A stretch of DNA of 64,000 nt from positions 310,001-374,000 of the forward strand of contig CAVOZC010000022.1 of NCBI GenBank assembly GCA_963700865.1. The letters run 5' to 3'. Origin of the DNA: CAVOGJ01 sp963700865 (GTDB lineage Bacteria > Planctomycetota > Planctomycetia > Pirellulales > Pirellulaceae). A model generated the notes under the pieces. It ran no database searches. It was not told the DNA's origin and was given only the letters and a program-made list of their open reading frames with translations. How positions within the stretch are numbered: the first letter of the stretch is position 1; every line of letters begins with the position of its first letter. Made by a program: the position numbers and the translations under genes. Below, in pieces: positions 53,983 through 63,604 of the stretch.

Positions 53983-54067
53983 AATGATCTGCCCTCTCCG
54001 GGGGCCCTCCCTGAAACATGGATGACTGCGACCTAGAACGTCCGTCCGCCCTTCTGGTCGGCGACTG

Positions 54068-54095
54068 ATTAAAACGTTTACCTTCTAAAATGCAA
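54068..54095 (-). promoter_or_regulatory. Candidate promoter for the HU gene
   Basis: On the minus strand TTGCAT (54090-54095) and TTTAAT (54068-54073) are 16 bases apart and end about 86 bases before the HU start. The rest of the 373-base divergent gap up to the next gene shows no further features that I can support. Confidence 0.35.
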
Positions 54096-54355
54096 CCGCC
54101 CAACCCCAAAAACGGCTAAATTCCCGGCAATTTTGCCAATGTCCCGCTTTCCACCGAGGCACGCTGGGGGGGGCGGTTCCCAATTGCCCAAATGGAAGCC
54201 GCACACTAACATATTACGGTTAACGGACTTACGGCTAAGTCCTCGCGGGAACCATCGGCCGAATTTCCCACGGACAGGGCAAAAATGCCGACAAAATCGG
54301 CTTTCGGCTCGATCGAGAAATTTTCTGCCGCGTATCAAGAATCGACGCTTACGTC

Positions 54356-57300
54356 GTGGGCAAACACGTTCGGAACAGGAGACTTCCCACCTTGACAACT
54401 TCGCGCTGGATGTTGGCTTTGGCGACCGCCGTTTCGCTGCTCAGCCTGGGCCCGGTTCCCGCTCACGCGCAACAGGGTGTGTTTGGAGAACTGGAGATTC
54501 CCCGCGCCGACAACGTCCTCCTGCCGCCCCCGCCGCGCGAAATTCGCCGGGCATTGGGCAAGGCCCAAGCGGCGCTCGCCGAACGCCAGTACACCGAAAT
54601 GGTCGAGTCGCTGAATTTGATTCTCGACCGGCCGCAGTCGGAGGACTTCTTTCTTCCGCCGGAAGACGCGACCGAGGATGTGGTCAGCATCAAACAGCAG
54701 GCCATGCAGTTGCTGGGTTCACTCCCACGTGCTGGGCGGGAGGCGTATGAACTGCAAACCGCCAGCACGGCAAAGCGTCTGATGCAGGAGGCGGTTGAGC
54801 GGGGCGATGTCAATGGGCTCATGGAGGTCAGTCGTCGCTTTTTCCATACTCCGACCGGCTACCAGGCCACGATGTTGTTGGCGCGCTACGAACTGGACCA
54901 AGGGCGGCCGCTCGCCGCCGCGCTGCAACTGCAACGTTTACAGGAATCGCCGGCAGCGGTGTCGTTGTTTGGCGTCGAGTTACCGCTCCAGCTGTCGATC
55001 TGCTGGAGCCTCGCTGGAAATGAACAGATGTCCCGACGGGCGGCTCGGGCCGCCGTCGATCAGAATGCGTTACGACCCGAGCCGATCATGGTGGCCGGTA
55101 CTCAGCGAAAACTTCCCGTCGATGAGGCAGGGATGCGCGCCTTTGTGTCGGAGTTGGTGGGAAGTGGCATCGGCGCCATAAAAGCGCTGCGGCCCCAGTG
55201 GAATCTCTTTCGAGGCGGTCCGGATCGAAATCCAACCACCGGTGGTGGCATGCCGTTGCCGAAAATCGAGTGGCATTCTCAGGCGACGACGGATCCGTCC
55301 GAGGAGCCGGCTTTACTGTCGCTGTATCAAAGCACCATCCAGGCAGGGATTGCGGCGGTCCCGGTGATGCAGCCACTGGCCATTGATCAGCAGCTGATGG
55401 TCAAGTCGGGCCGCTTCCTGCTGGGAATTGACCTGGAAACCGGACTGCGTGTGTGGCCTTATCCCGACGAACTCTTTCTGTCCGCCGAGTCATTCGACAG
55501 CGTCCCCCGCGAAATCCAGCTCAACGAGGCGGCTCTGGAGCAAATGCGGCAGAACGACATTCGTCAGCGTTACTGGCAGGATGCCGCCTTGGGTCAGATC
55601 AGCAGCGATGGTGAGCGGATCTTCTTGTTGCGCGAACCCGACAATGCGGAGCAATCGGCAATTCAACTGCAGCGTAATCTGGGAAATCCGCGGGAGATCG
55701 TCGACGAATTTAATCGGCTGGTGGCCCTTGATTTGGCGGGCCAGGGAAAAACGCTATGGACGGTCGGTGGCCCTGAATCGCCGGCGGAGGAACTTCGTGA
55801 GGCGTTGTTCCTTGGCCCCCCCCTGCCACTGGCCGGCCAGTTGTACGTCATTGCCGAGATCAAAGATGAAATCAAATTGGTCGTATTGGATGCCGCCAGC
55901 GGCGGGTTGATCTGGGCTCAGCAACTGGCCCAAATTGACTCCGCGCTGGGATTCCAAACCGATTCGATTCGGCGGCTGGCGGGAGCGACGCCATCCTTCG
56001 CGGAAGGGATCCTCGTCTGTCCGACCTCATCCGGTGTCGTGGTGGCGGTCGACATCGCTTCTCGGATGCTGAGATGGGGACATAAGTACGATTGGAATGT
56101 CGAGGAACGGCCCCGCCGCAACATGCGTTTCCTGTATGCGGCCGCTGAGATGCCGCTGCCTGGCCAGCATTGGGCCGATGCGGTGGCGATTGTGAATAAC
56201 GGCTATGTCCTGTTGACGCCGATCGAATCCGACGGGCTGATTTGCCTGAATTTGCTGACGGGAAAGCGCGTCTGGGGGCCCCGACGTCGGGGCGACGCGA
56301 TGTTCATCGGGGCGGTGCATGACCAGCGCGTCCTGGTTGTCGAGAAATCACGGCTGGTCGGACTGGAGCTCGATACCGGGCAGGAAGCGTGGCCCTCGAT
56401 CGAACTGGAGGAAGGTGAATTCCCCACGGGCCGCGGTTTCCTGAGCGATGGACACTATTTCCTGCCCACCAGTCGGTCGGTGATATTGAAAATTCGCCTG
56501 GACGATGGGCAAGTGGTCGAGCGTCAACCGACCGAACGCGTACTCGGCAATCTGATTTGTCATGGCGATTTTCTGATTTCCCAAAGCGCCGAAGGCATTT
56601 ACGCCTACGCGCTGCGTGACCGCCGGCGTGCCACACTGCCGGACGAGATCGCGGCCGCGCCCAATGATCCAGAGTTGCTCGAGGACTATGCCAATCTGTT
56701 GCTGGCGGATGGGGACCGCCAGCAGGCGATCGAGGTGCTACGGAGAGCCATCGCGCATCAGCCCGACGAAACGAGGCGAGATGAACTGGTCGACGCGTTC
56801 GTGCTGACCACCATTGACCTGCTGTCCGAGGATTTCGAGACGCATCAGGAATTGGCTCGGGAAGCCCATAAGTGGATTCGTTCGGGTCCGCTCCGTGCGG
56901 CACTCGACGAGCAGATTGCGGAGGGCCTGCAAGCGAGCGGGGCCATCCAGGAGGCCTTCGACGCCTACTTAAGGCTGGCCGAACGGGGCCTTCCCTCGTC
57001 GCGAAACCCAGCCAGCGATTCCTCGGCAAAACAACAGGCGGCGGTGAAGTCGTCCCTCGGCAGGCATCTACGTGAACTGGTACGCGATGCGGACGAGCCG
57101 CTGCGAACCTCGTTGCTGGACCGACTGAGAGAGCGATTGCAGTTGGTCACGATACAAGGCACGACCGCTGAGTTGCGGAATTGGCTGCAAATTGCCGCCG
57201 AGGTCACCGATGCCAGCCAAGGGAGCGAGCAAGCCACGGCGATCGCCAGCCTGCGGTGTTCCCTGGCGAAACGCCTGATCGATGCCGGCCAGCCCTTGGA

Positions 57301-59044
57301 GGCCGAGTTGATCCTGCTGCAGGTACGCAAACAAGGCCCGCCCGATTGGGCAGCCCGCGCCACCGCGCTCTACGCGACTTGCCTGGCGGAGCAAGGCAAG
57401 ATACGGGAAGCGGCACGTTATTTCGCTGAGATCGAGGGAAGCTTCCGGGACCTCACCACGCAAGGAGAAGCCACCATCGGCCAGCTGCAAGACGCCTTCA
57501 GGGCCGATCACACCACGGCGACGGCCGACCAAACGGCCCATCGCTGGCCGGCGGGCAAGATCGAGGTCACACAGACTCGATCGGCTCCGCGTACCAGTCC
57601 CCAACAATGGTCGCAGGTCGAGTTGTTATCGAGCAGCGATGGTTGGCCGACCGAGTGGACGATTTTCTTTGACCAGCCACATCAGCAGATCATCATTGCG
57701 GATGCCTTTTTCGTCCCGCAAATCCGCATCCCGATCGCGATGCCGGTCCGTTCGACCATCCGTGCCGCGCACGCCCGCGCGATGGGCCATCTGCTCGTCG
57801 TCTCACTGGGGACGAAGATGATCGCGATCGATTTACTGCGTCAGACGGACGACGACGCGGAGCGCGTGATGTGGGAATTTGAATTCACCAATCCGGACGG
57901 CTCGCTGGACGTAAGTCCCTTTGGGCGCAATCAGACCTTGCGTACGCACACGCGATCTACGGTCTTTGCCGGTGCAGTCACCTATTTTGTGGATCAAAAT
58001 CGCAAGCCGATGGGCCAATTAGGCCCACTGTCCGCGGATGGCATCTGCGTCATCCACAAGAATGATCTGTATTGCCTCTCACCAGCCACGGGCGAACCGC
58101 GCTGGGTATTGGCCGACGTCGGCCAAAACGTCCTTTTCGGCGACGATGAGTATGCCTTTGTCGCGAGGCCGTCGGGGGAGGCTCGCGTGATCCGCCTGCG
58201 GGATGGCGAGGAACTGGAAGGACGCAAGTGCCCGTTGCTCAGCCAGCAGTGGACGACCATCGGCCGATTCGTTTTGTATTGGGACGGCAGCTACATGACG
58301 GGAGCCGACCTCGAATTGCGGCTGTTCGACCCACTCGCACAAACCGATGTCTGGCGACGAAAACTGACGGCCAAGCCAAAGGGGCAAATGATCGAGGGCA
58401 AGGAGCTGGCTCTCCTGGAGGAAGACGGGACGTTTGTCATTCTCGACGTCCTCAGCGGCGAACCGATGATTCAGGCGGAGTTGCTGCCGGAAAATTACCG
58501 GCTACATGCGATCTTCGTGCTCAAGTCGCCGGATCAGTACCTCGTCATCTCGGACCGTGATGACAGTCGTCGGGAATTGAAACTGAGGAACGCTTCGATC
58601 ATGGTCAGCACTCCCTTTTCGGCCTGGCAGGTCAAGACGCCACAAATCACCGGGCACATGTACGCGCTCGATGCCCGCAGCGGCAAGCCCGTCTGGGAAA
58701 AACCGGTGGAGATCGAGCAGTACGGTTTGTGTTTGCCGCTGCCACCGGAAGTACCCGTCATTCCCTTTGTGCGAAATGTTCGCGTGCGCGTGACCGTCGA
58801 CGAGAAAAAACAACAGGTCAACGAAGTTGGCCTGGCCTTGCTTGATCGGCGGACCGGCAAGGCGATCTTCCAGGACGCACACCTGCCGCTGGGTGCGACG
58901 TCGTATAGCGGCCTGCAAGCCAACCCGGAGCGCAATCAGGTCTTTTTCACGCTGCCCAACCTGGCGACGTTTGAACTCACCTTCACCGACGCACCCGGAG
59001 AAGCGGAGGAGGCGCGCTTAGAGCCGATCGAACCGAATGGGTAG
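54356..59044 (+). CDS. Giant exported TPR and PQQ-propeller protein
   Basis: The 1562 residues open with a signal peptide (LALATAVSLLSLGPVPAHA). A helical, TPR-like part follows, then propeller repeats such as GLICLNLLTGKRVWGPRRRG, LVGLELDTGQEAWPSIELEE and, at the end, GHMYALDARSGKPVWEKPVE. A second TPR stretch lies at about 770-1030 (DPELLEDYANLLLADGDRQQ). It is a functional relative of the PQQ protein at 44961-48555 across the HU gene. No catalytic quinoprotein site is evident. Start is uncertain: GTG at 54356 or a TTG near 54392 that has AGGAG ten bases upstream. It may be co-transcribed with moxR, 240 bases downstream. Confidence 0.85.
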   Translation: MGKHVRNRRLPTLTTSRWMLALATAVSLLSLGPVPAHAQQGVFGELEIPRADNVLLPPPPREIRRALGKAQAALAERQYTEMVESLNLILDRPQSEDFFLPPEDATEDVVSIKQQAMQLLGSLPRAGREAYELQTASTAKRLMQEAVERGDVNGLMEVSRRFFHTPTGYQATMLLARYELDQGRPLAAALQLQRLQESPAAVSLFGVELPLQLSICWSLAGNEQMSRRAARAAVDQNALRPEPIMVAGTQRKLPVDEAGMRAFVSELVGSGIGAIKALRPQWNLFRGGPDRNPTTGGGMPLPKIEWHSQATTDPSEEPALLSLYQSTIQAGIAAVPVMQPLAIDQQLMVKSGRFLLGIDLETGLRVWPYPDELFLSAESFDSVPREIQLNEAALEQMRQNDIRQRYWQDAALGQISSDGERIFLLREPDNAEQSAIQLQRNLGNPREIVDEFNRLVALDLAGQGKTLWTVGGPESPAEELREALFLGPPLPLAGQLYVIAEIKDEIKLVVLDAASGGLIWAQQLAQIDSALGFQTDSIRRLAGATPSFAEGILVCPTSSGVVVAVDIASRMLRWGHKYDWNVEERPRRNMRFLYAAAEMPLPGQHWADAVAIVNNGYVLLTPIESDGLICLNLLTGKRVWGPRRRGDAMFIGAVHDQRVLVVEKSRLVGLELDTGQEAWPSIELEEGEFPTGRGFLSDGHYFLPTSRSVILKIRLDDGQVVERQPTERVLGNLICHGDFLISQSAEGIYAYALRDRRRATLPDEIAAAPNDPELLEDYANLLLADGDRQQAIEVLRRAIAHQPDETRRDELVDAFVLTTIDLLSEDFETHQELAREAHKWIRSGPLRAALDEQIAEGLQASGAIQEAFDAYLRLAERGLPSSRNPASDSSAKQQAAVKSSLGRHLRELVRDADEPLRTSLLDRLRERLQLVTIQGTTAELRNWLQIAAEVTDASQGSEQATAIASLRCSLAKRLIDAGQPLEAELILLQVRKQGPPDWAARATALYATCLAEQGKIREAARYFAEIEGSFRDLTTQGEATIGQLQDAFRADHTTATADQTAHRWPAGKIEVTQTRSAPRTSPQQWSQVELLSSSDGWPTEWTIFFDQPHQQIIIADAFFVPQIRIPIAMPVRSTIRAAHARAMGHLLVVSLGTKMIAIDLLRQTDDDAERVMWEFEFTNPDGSLDVSPFGRNQTLRTHTRSTVFAGAVTYFVDQNRKPMGQLGPLSADGICVIHKNDLYCLSPATGEPRWVLADVGQNVLFGDDEYAFVARPSGEARVIRLRDGEELEGRKCPLLSQQWTTIGRFVLYWDGSYMTGADLELRLFDPLAQTDVWRRKLTAKPKGQMIEGKELALLEEDGTFVILDVLSGEPMIQAELLPENYRLHAIFVLKSPDQYLVISDRDDSRRELKLRNASIMVSTPFSAWQVKTPQITGHMYALDARSGKPVWEKPVEIEQYGLCLPLPPEVPVIPFVRNVRVRVTVDEKKQQVNEVGLALLDRRTGKAIFQDAHLPLGATSYSGLQANPERNQVFFTLPNLATFELTFTDAPGEAEEARLEPIEPNG

Positions 59045-59284
59045 GATCCGTGAGCGGGCGGCCCGACGATGACGCGGCTGAGACGGGTCGAACCTCCCAA
59101 GAAACGGACAGGCGGGTCGCCCGCCACCGAGAAGAATCGGCAGCCGCGTTTCCAGAATCGCTGGCGGATGCTCTAATCCACGGGCATTCGCAGGTCAACG
59201 AAGATATGATTAGCGGACCAAGAACTAGCATTCAGCATAGGGCAGGATCACGGTGACCATACCTCACCGCCATGGGAATCACGA

Positions 59285-60325
59285 ATGACGATTATTGATC
59301 AGAACGCCGTTGGCAAGCTCGTTGCGGCTCGAGAACAGCTGCAAGATGAATTATCCAAGGTCATCGTCGGCCAGCACGACGTGATTGAAGAACTCCTGAT
59401 TTCACTCTTCAGTCGAGGGCACTGTCTCTTGGAGGGGGTCCCGGGACTTGCCAAGACGCTGATGATCAGCACGCTGGCACAGGCCGTCGATCTGACATTC
59501 AGCCGCATTCAGTTCACCCCCGACCTGATGCCGGCCGACATCACGGGCACGGAGATCATTGAGGAAAACAAATCGACGGGGGCGCGAGAACGGCGTTTCC
59601 TCGAAGGCCCCGTGTTCGCCAATGTGATTCTCGCCGACGAGATCAATCGCACGCCCCCCAAAACGCAGGCCGCCCTGCTGGAGGCCATGCAAGAGCGACA
59701 GGTGACCGTGGGCCGCGTCCGACGCACCATGGCCGACCCCTTCTTCGTGCTGGCCACGCAAAATCCAATCGAGCAGGAAGGAACGTACCCACTGCCCGAG
59801 GCCCAGCAAGATCGCTTTATGTTCAAGGTCTTCGTCGAGTATCCGTCGTTCGACGACGAATTGGAAATCGCCCGCCGCACAACGGCCACGATGACGCACG
59901 AAGTGCGACGGGTCCTCACGGCAGACGATATCCTGAACATCCAGCGCGTGGTGCGCGAGGTGCCGGCCAGCGAACACGCCTTGCGTTATGCCCTGTCATT
60001 GGTGAGGCAGACCCGCGTCGGCACTCCAGGCATGCCCGAATTCGTCGAGGAGATGGTTGCCTGGGGAGCCGGTCCGCGTGCCGTCCAGTTTTTGATCCTG
60101 GGTGCGAAAGCCCGCGCCCTGATGCACGGACGAACCCACGTGGCCACCGAGGACATCGCCGCCTTGGCGAAACCGGTCCTGCGACATCGCGTCGTCGTCA
60201 ACTTCGCCGCCGAAAGCGAAGGCGTCACGACGGATCAACTGATCGATAAATTGCTCGAAGTCACCCCGTCCCAGGAAGACGAACTTACCCGTGATGCCCG
60301 ATTCCAGAAGATTTTTGCATCCTGA
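59285..60325 (+). CDS. MoxR-family AAA+ ATPase
   Basis: MoxR proteins are chaperone-like ATPases that act on partners with von Willebrand domains. Walker A is GVPGLAKT, Walker B is VILADEINR, and sensor text ATQNPIEQEGTYPLPEAQQD is complete. The C-terminal lid (AVQFLILGAKARALMHGRTH) is typical. Length is 346 residues. The DUF58 gene begins inside its last 32 bases, so the two are coupled. It opens a Bat-like operon. Confidence 0.96.
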   Translation: MTIIDQNAVGKLVAAREQLQDELSKVIVGQHDVIEELLISLFSRGHCLLEGVPGLAKTLMISTLAQAVDLTFSRIQFTPDLMPADITGTEIIEENKSTGARERRFLEGPVFANVILADEINRTPPKTQAALLEAMQERQVTVGRVRRTMADPFFVLATQNPIEQEGTYPLPEAQQDRFMFKVFVEYPSFDDELEIARRTTATMTHEVRRVLTADDILNIQRVVREVPASEHALRYALSLVRQTRVGTPGMPEFVEEMVAWGAGPRAVQFLILGAKARALMHGRTHVATEDIAALAKPVLRHRVVVNFAAESEGVTTDQLIDKLLEVTPSQEDELTRDARFQKIFAS

Positions 60326-61196
60326 GGCGATCGTTCGCATTGCCAAACTGGATTTGCGGGCCCGTCATATCGTCGAGGGCTTCTTGTCCGGGATGCACCG
60401 TAGCCCCTATTTTGGCCAGTCGGTCGAGTTCCGGCAACACCGTGCCGTATGCGCCCGGCGACGATCTGAGACATGTCGATTGGAAGGTCTGGGCTCGGCA
60501 AGACCGGCTGACCGTGAAGCAATTCGAGGAAGACACGAATCTCCGCTGCCATCTGCTCGTCGACGTCTCGGCCAGCATGCGGTATGGGCGAGGACCGCTC
60601 AACAAATATGAGTACGCCTGCACTCTGGCGGCCTGCCTGGCTTACCTCAGCCTCAAGCAGCAGGACGCCGTGGGATGCGTCCCTTTCGATGACCGCATCC
60701 GCTCGGCCGTGCCGACTCGCAGCAAGCGCAATCACCTGCAATCGATTATCGATGCGCTCAATGTCTCGACCCCCACGGACAAGACAGGCATGCTGAGCGT
60801 CTTGCGGCGCGTCGCGGAAAAACTGCCTCAGCGAGGCATGATGGTGCTGATCAGCGATCTGTTGACTCCCGTGCCGGAATTGATCAGAGGACTCAGCCTG
60901 CTCCGCCAACGGGGCCACGACCTGCTCGTATTGCACGTCATGGACGATGACGAACTCGATTTCCCCTTCGACGGCCCCACCCGGTTTGAGGGACTCGAAC
61001 TGCCCGAAGCACTACTCTGCAATCCTCGAGCCTTGCGCGAAGGCTATCTCGAAGCGCTCCAGGAGTTCCTGACGCAGGTGCGAAGAAAATGCGCGGTCAG
61101 TCGATTGACTATGCACTGGTCCGCACGTCAGACCCCGTGGACGCCACCCTGGCCCAGTTCCTCACCCACCGGATGGCCCGCGCGACCCGTTCCTGA
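60294..61196 (+). CDS. DUF58 (von Willebrand-like) protein, two frameshifts
   Basis: DUF58 proteins form the usual partner of MoxR. The ATG at 60294 starts PDSRRFLHPEAIVRIAKLDL and reaches FGQSVEFRQHR. At 60444 one extra G shifts the frame, and the signature PYAPGDDLRHVDWKVWARQD continues in the next frame, followed by CHLLVDVSASMRYG with its DxSxS metal site. A second break at 61091-61094 (GCGC; net +2 or -1) leads to SIDYALVRTSDPVDATLAQF and the TGA at 61194-61196. Restored, the protein has about 300 residues, the family length. As written, the main open frame runs on to 61695 with nonsense. Confidence 0.85.
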
Positions 61197-61231
61197 CGAC
61201 CCACCCTCGGCCCAGCCGCCCCCACCAACCC

Positions 61232-63604
61232 ATGCAATTTCTTTATCCATCGCTGATCGGAGGATTCCTGCTGGTACTCCTCCCACTGCTGATTCAGCTC
61301 ATCAATTTGATGCGGCAGCGTCGAGTCGAGTGGGCAGCCATGGAGTTTCTGTTGCAAGCGTACCGCAAACACCGTCGCTGGATCTGGCTGAAGCAGTTTC
61401 TGCTTCTCTTGGCGCGGATGGCGGCGATCGCCGCCGCGGTAGCCATGCTCGCGCATCTGGTGACCCGCAATCAATGGACCCGCTTCTTCAGCGACAGCAC
61501 GACTCACCACCTTGTCCTGCTGGACGACAGTTTTTCCATGTCGGACGAATCTGGAACGGGATCGGCATTCGACGAGGCCGGCAAGGTGCTGACGCAACTG
61601 GCCGATCATGTGATGGCGGAAGATTCCCTGCAAAAGGTCACGTTGCTGCGGTTCTCGGCGGCCGAGCGCTCCCTGCCGACGCGTACGGGCGATGACGCCG
61701 AGGCACCATCCCCGCTCGCCGAGGACCAGGTCGTGGGGATCGTGGGAGAGATCGCCGACATCAACGCCGTGACCGTCGACACGGAATTCGACGTCCTGCT
61801 GGAGGAGAAACGGCGGCGGTTTGGCGTTTCGGAACTCGCCGTCGGTCCGACTTCGGCCCTCCAGCTTGCCAGTACACTGCTTCGCCAAACGACCGGTCAG
61901 ACAGCGATCGTGTATGTCCTCTCCGATTTTCGACAGCAGGACTGGCAGAATCCACAGCAGACCTTGGCGTCGATCCGTGAACTGGAGGCCGCGGGAGCGA
62001 CCGTGAATCTGGTGCGTTGTGAGGCCGCACAGCACGGCAACCTGGCCGTCACGGAACTCCTGCCCGCAGAAGGGATCCGCGCGGCCGCCGTTCCGCTCTT
62101 CATGGATGTGACCATTCAGAATTTTGGCACACAGCCGGTCACGCGCGTTCCACTTACCATTCGCACGACCGAATTCGGCGGAGATACCCTGCTCGACGAT
62201 CCTGGCGAGAATCAGGGGCAGGTCAGCGAATTACCCAACGTGCTGATCGACACCTTGGGCCCTGGCGAAGCGGTCCGCCGGAGATTTCAGGTCTATTTCC
62301 CCGCCGCTGGACAGCATGTCGTGTCGGTCGAGTTGCCTCCCGACACCGTGCCGGCCGATAACCGACGTTGGAGTGTTGTCGATTTTCCCTCAGCCGTACC
62401 GGTGCTCATCGTTGACGGGGATCCGGAGGGAAAGCAGGCAGCCTATCTGCAATCGGTATTTCAGCCGGGAGAACGCGTGCAGACCGGGATTCGCCCGGAG
62501 ATCCAGTCGGAGGCGTACCTCCGCGATGCCCAGCCTGAGGCATTGGCTCGTTTCCATGCCATTTATCTGCTGGATGTGCCGCGCCTGGGACAGCTGGCGC
62601 GACAGCATGTCGAGGACTATGTGGAAAACGGAGGCGGGCTGGCCGTCTTCCTCGGTCCTGCCAGTGATCTCGACTTTTATCGCGAGTGGGCGACCGCCAG
62701 CGGCACCGCGGCGGGGTTTTTTCCGGTGCCGCCCGCACGAGTGGCGATACTCAATGGCGGCTCGGAAGCCGCTCCCGATCTGGTGCCCACCGATCACCCG
62801 ATCTTTAAGGTGCTGCTGGGCGAAGGCAAGATGTTCGCCTCTGCCATCCGCATTCGCGGCTATGCCACGGTCGCTGACTCATGGCAGCCGCGGGATGAGT
62901 CGTCGGTGCGGGTGTTGGCAACCCTTCGCAACGGTCAACCACTGGTGGTCGAACAGAGGGTGGGGGCAGGGCGGGTTATCGCGTTCTTGACGACGTTGTC
63001 TCCACTCTGGAACACCTGGGCCAGGCAGCCAACCTTTCCCGTCATGCTCCTCGAGACGCAGGCTTACCTCGATGCGCGTGGCTGGATCGATCGCAACCAA
63101 CTGACGGGCACACCACTCGTGGCACAGTTCGAAACCGCCCGCTTTCTGCCCACGTTTGAGATCGAATTACCCGCCGCCGCCGCCGCGGAAGGCCGCCGCA
63201 TTTCTGTGCAGGCAGAGCGTCCCGCCGATCCCGCCAGTCCATTGATGCCGCTGCGTTTTCCCGACCCGGAAGCGGGCTCGGTGGCCGCCAACACGGACAA
63301 GTCCGGAGTCTACACCATCTGGTCGAGGTCGTTTGACGGCGAATTACAGCCACGACGCTTCGCGCTGAATGTGGACACGCGCGAGAGCGACCTCCTGCTG
63401 GCACCCGACGCGGAACTCGCCGAGTCGCTGGTCGGGACCAACGTCGAGCTGCTCACAGCGGCCGACCTGGAACTCGCCGCGGATTCGCTGGCCGGTTTCG
63501 GCTGGAGCCAGTTTTTCCTCTGCGCGCTCGTCGCGCTGCTGGTGGGGGAGCAACTTCTCGCCTATTCGGCCAGCTACCATCCACCCGCCGGAGTCAAGTC
63601 ATGA
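61232..63604 (+). CDS. BatA-like membrane protein with von Willebrand domain
   Basis: Two N-terminal spans (LIGGFLLVLLPLLIQLINLM and a second near MAAIAAAVAMLAHLV) match the membrane domain of aerotolerance-type proteins. A von Willebrand A domain follows with the metal site LLDDSFSMSDE. The middle holds a beta-rich domain (VPLFMDVTIQNFGTQPVTRV) and a class-I-glutaminase-like fold (AIYLLDVPRLGQLARQHVED). A third span closes the protein (FFLCALVALLVGEQLL). Length is 790 residues. It ends in ATGA overlap with the next gene. Such proteins are thought to act with MoxR and DUF58 in envelope stress or maturation. Confidence 0.92.
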   Translation: MQFLYPSLIGGFLLVLLPLLIQLINLMRQRRVEWAAMEFLLQAYRKHRRWIWLKQFLLLLARMAAIAAAVAMLAHLVTRNQWTRFFSDSTTHHLVLLDDSFSMSDESGTGSAFDEAGKVLTQLADHVMAEDSLQKVTLLRFSAAERSLPTRTGDDAEAPSPLAEDQVVGIVGEIADINAVTVDTEFDVLLEEKRRRFGVSELAVGPTSALQLASTLLRQTTGQTAIVYVLSDFRQQDWQNPQQTLASIRELEAAGATVNLVRCEAAQHGNLAVTELLPAEGIRAAAVPLFMDVTIQNFGTQPVTRVPLTIRTTEFGGDTLLDDPGENQGQVSELPNVLIDTLGPGEAVRRRFQVYFPAAGQHVVSVELPPDTVPADNRRWSVVDFPSAVPVLIVDGDPEGKQAAYLQSVFQPGERVQTGIRPEIQSEAYLRDAQPEALARFHAIYLLDVPRLGQLARQHVEDYVENGGGLAVFLGPASDLDFYREWATASGTAAGFFPVPPARVAILNGGSEAAPDLVPTDHPIFKVLLGEGKMFASAIRIRGYATVADSWQPRDESSVRVLATLRNGQPLVVEQRVGAGRVIAFLTTLSPLWNTWARQPTFPVMLLETQAYLDARGWIDRNQLTGTPLVAQFETARFLPTFEIELPAAAAAEGRRISVQAERPADPASPLMPLRFPDPEAGSVAANTDKSGVYTIWSRSFDGELQPRRFALNVDTRESDLLLAPDAELAESLVGTNVELLTAADLELAADSLAGFGWSQFFLCALVALLVGEQLLAYSASYHPPAGVKS

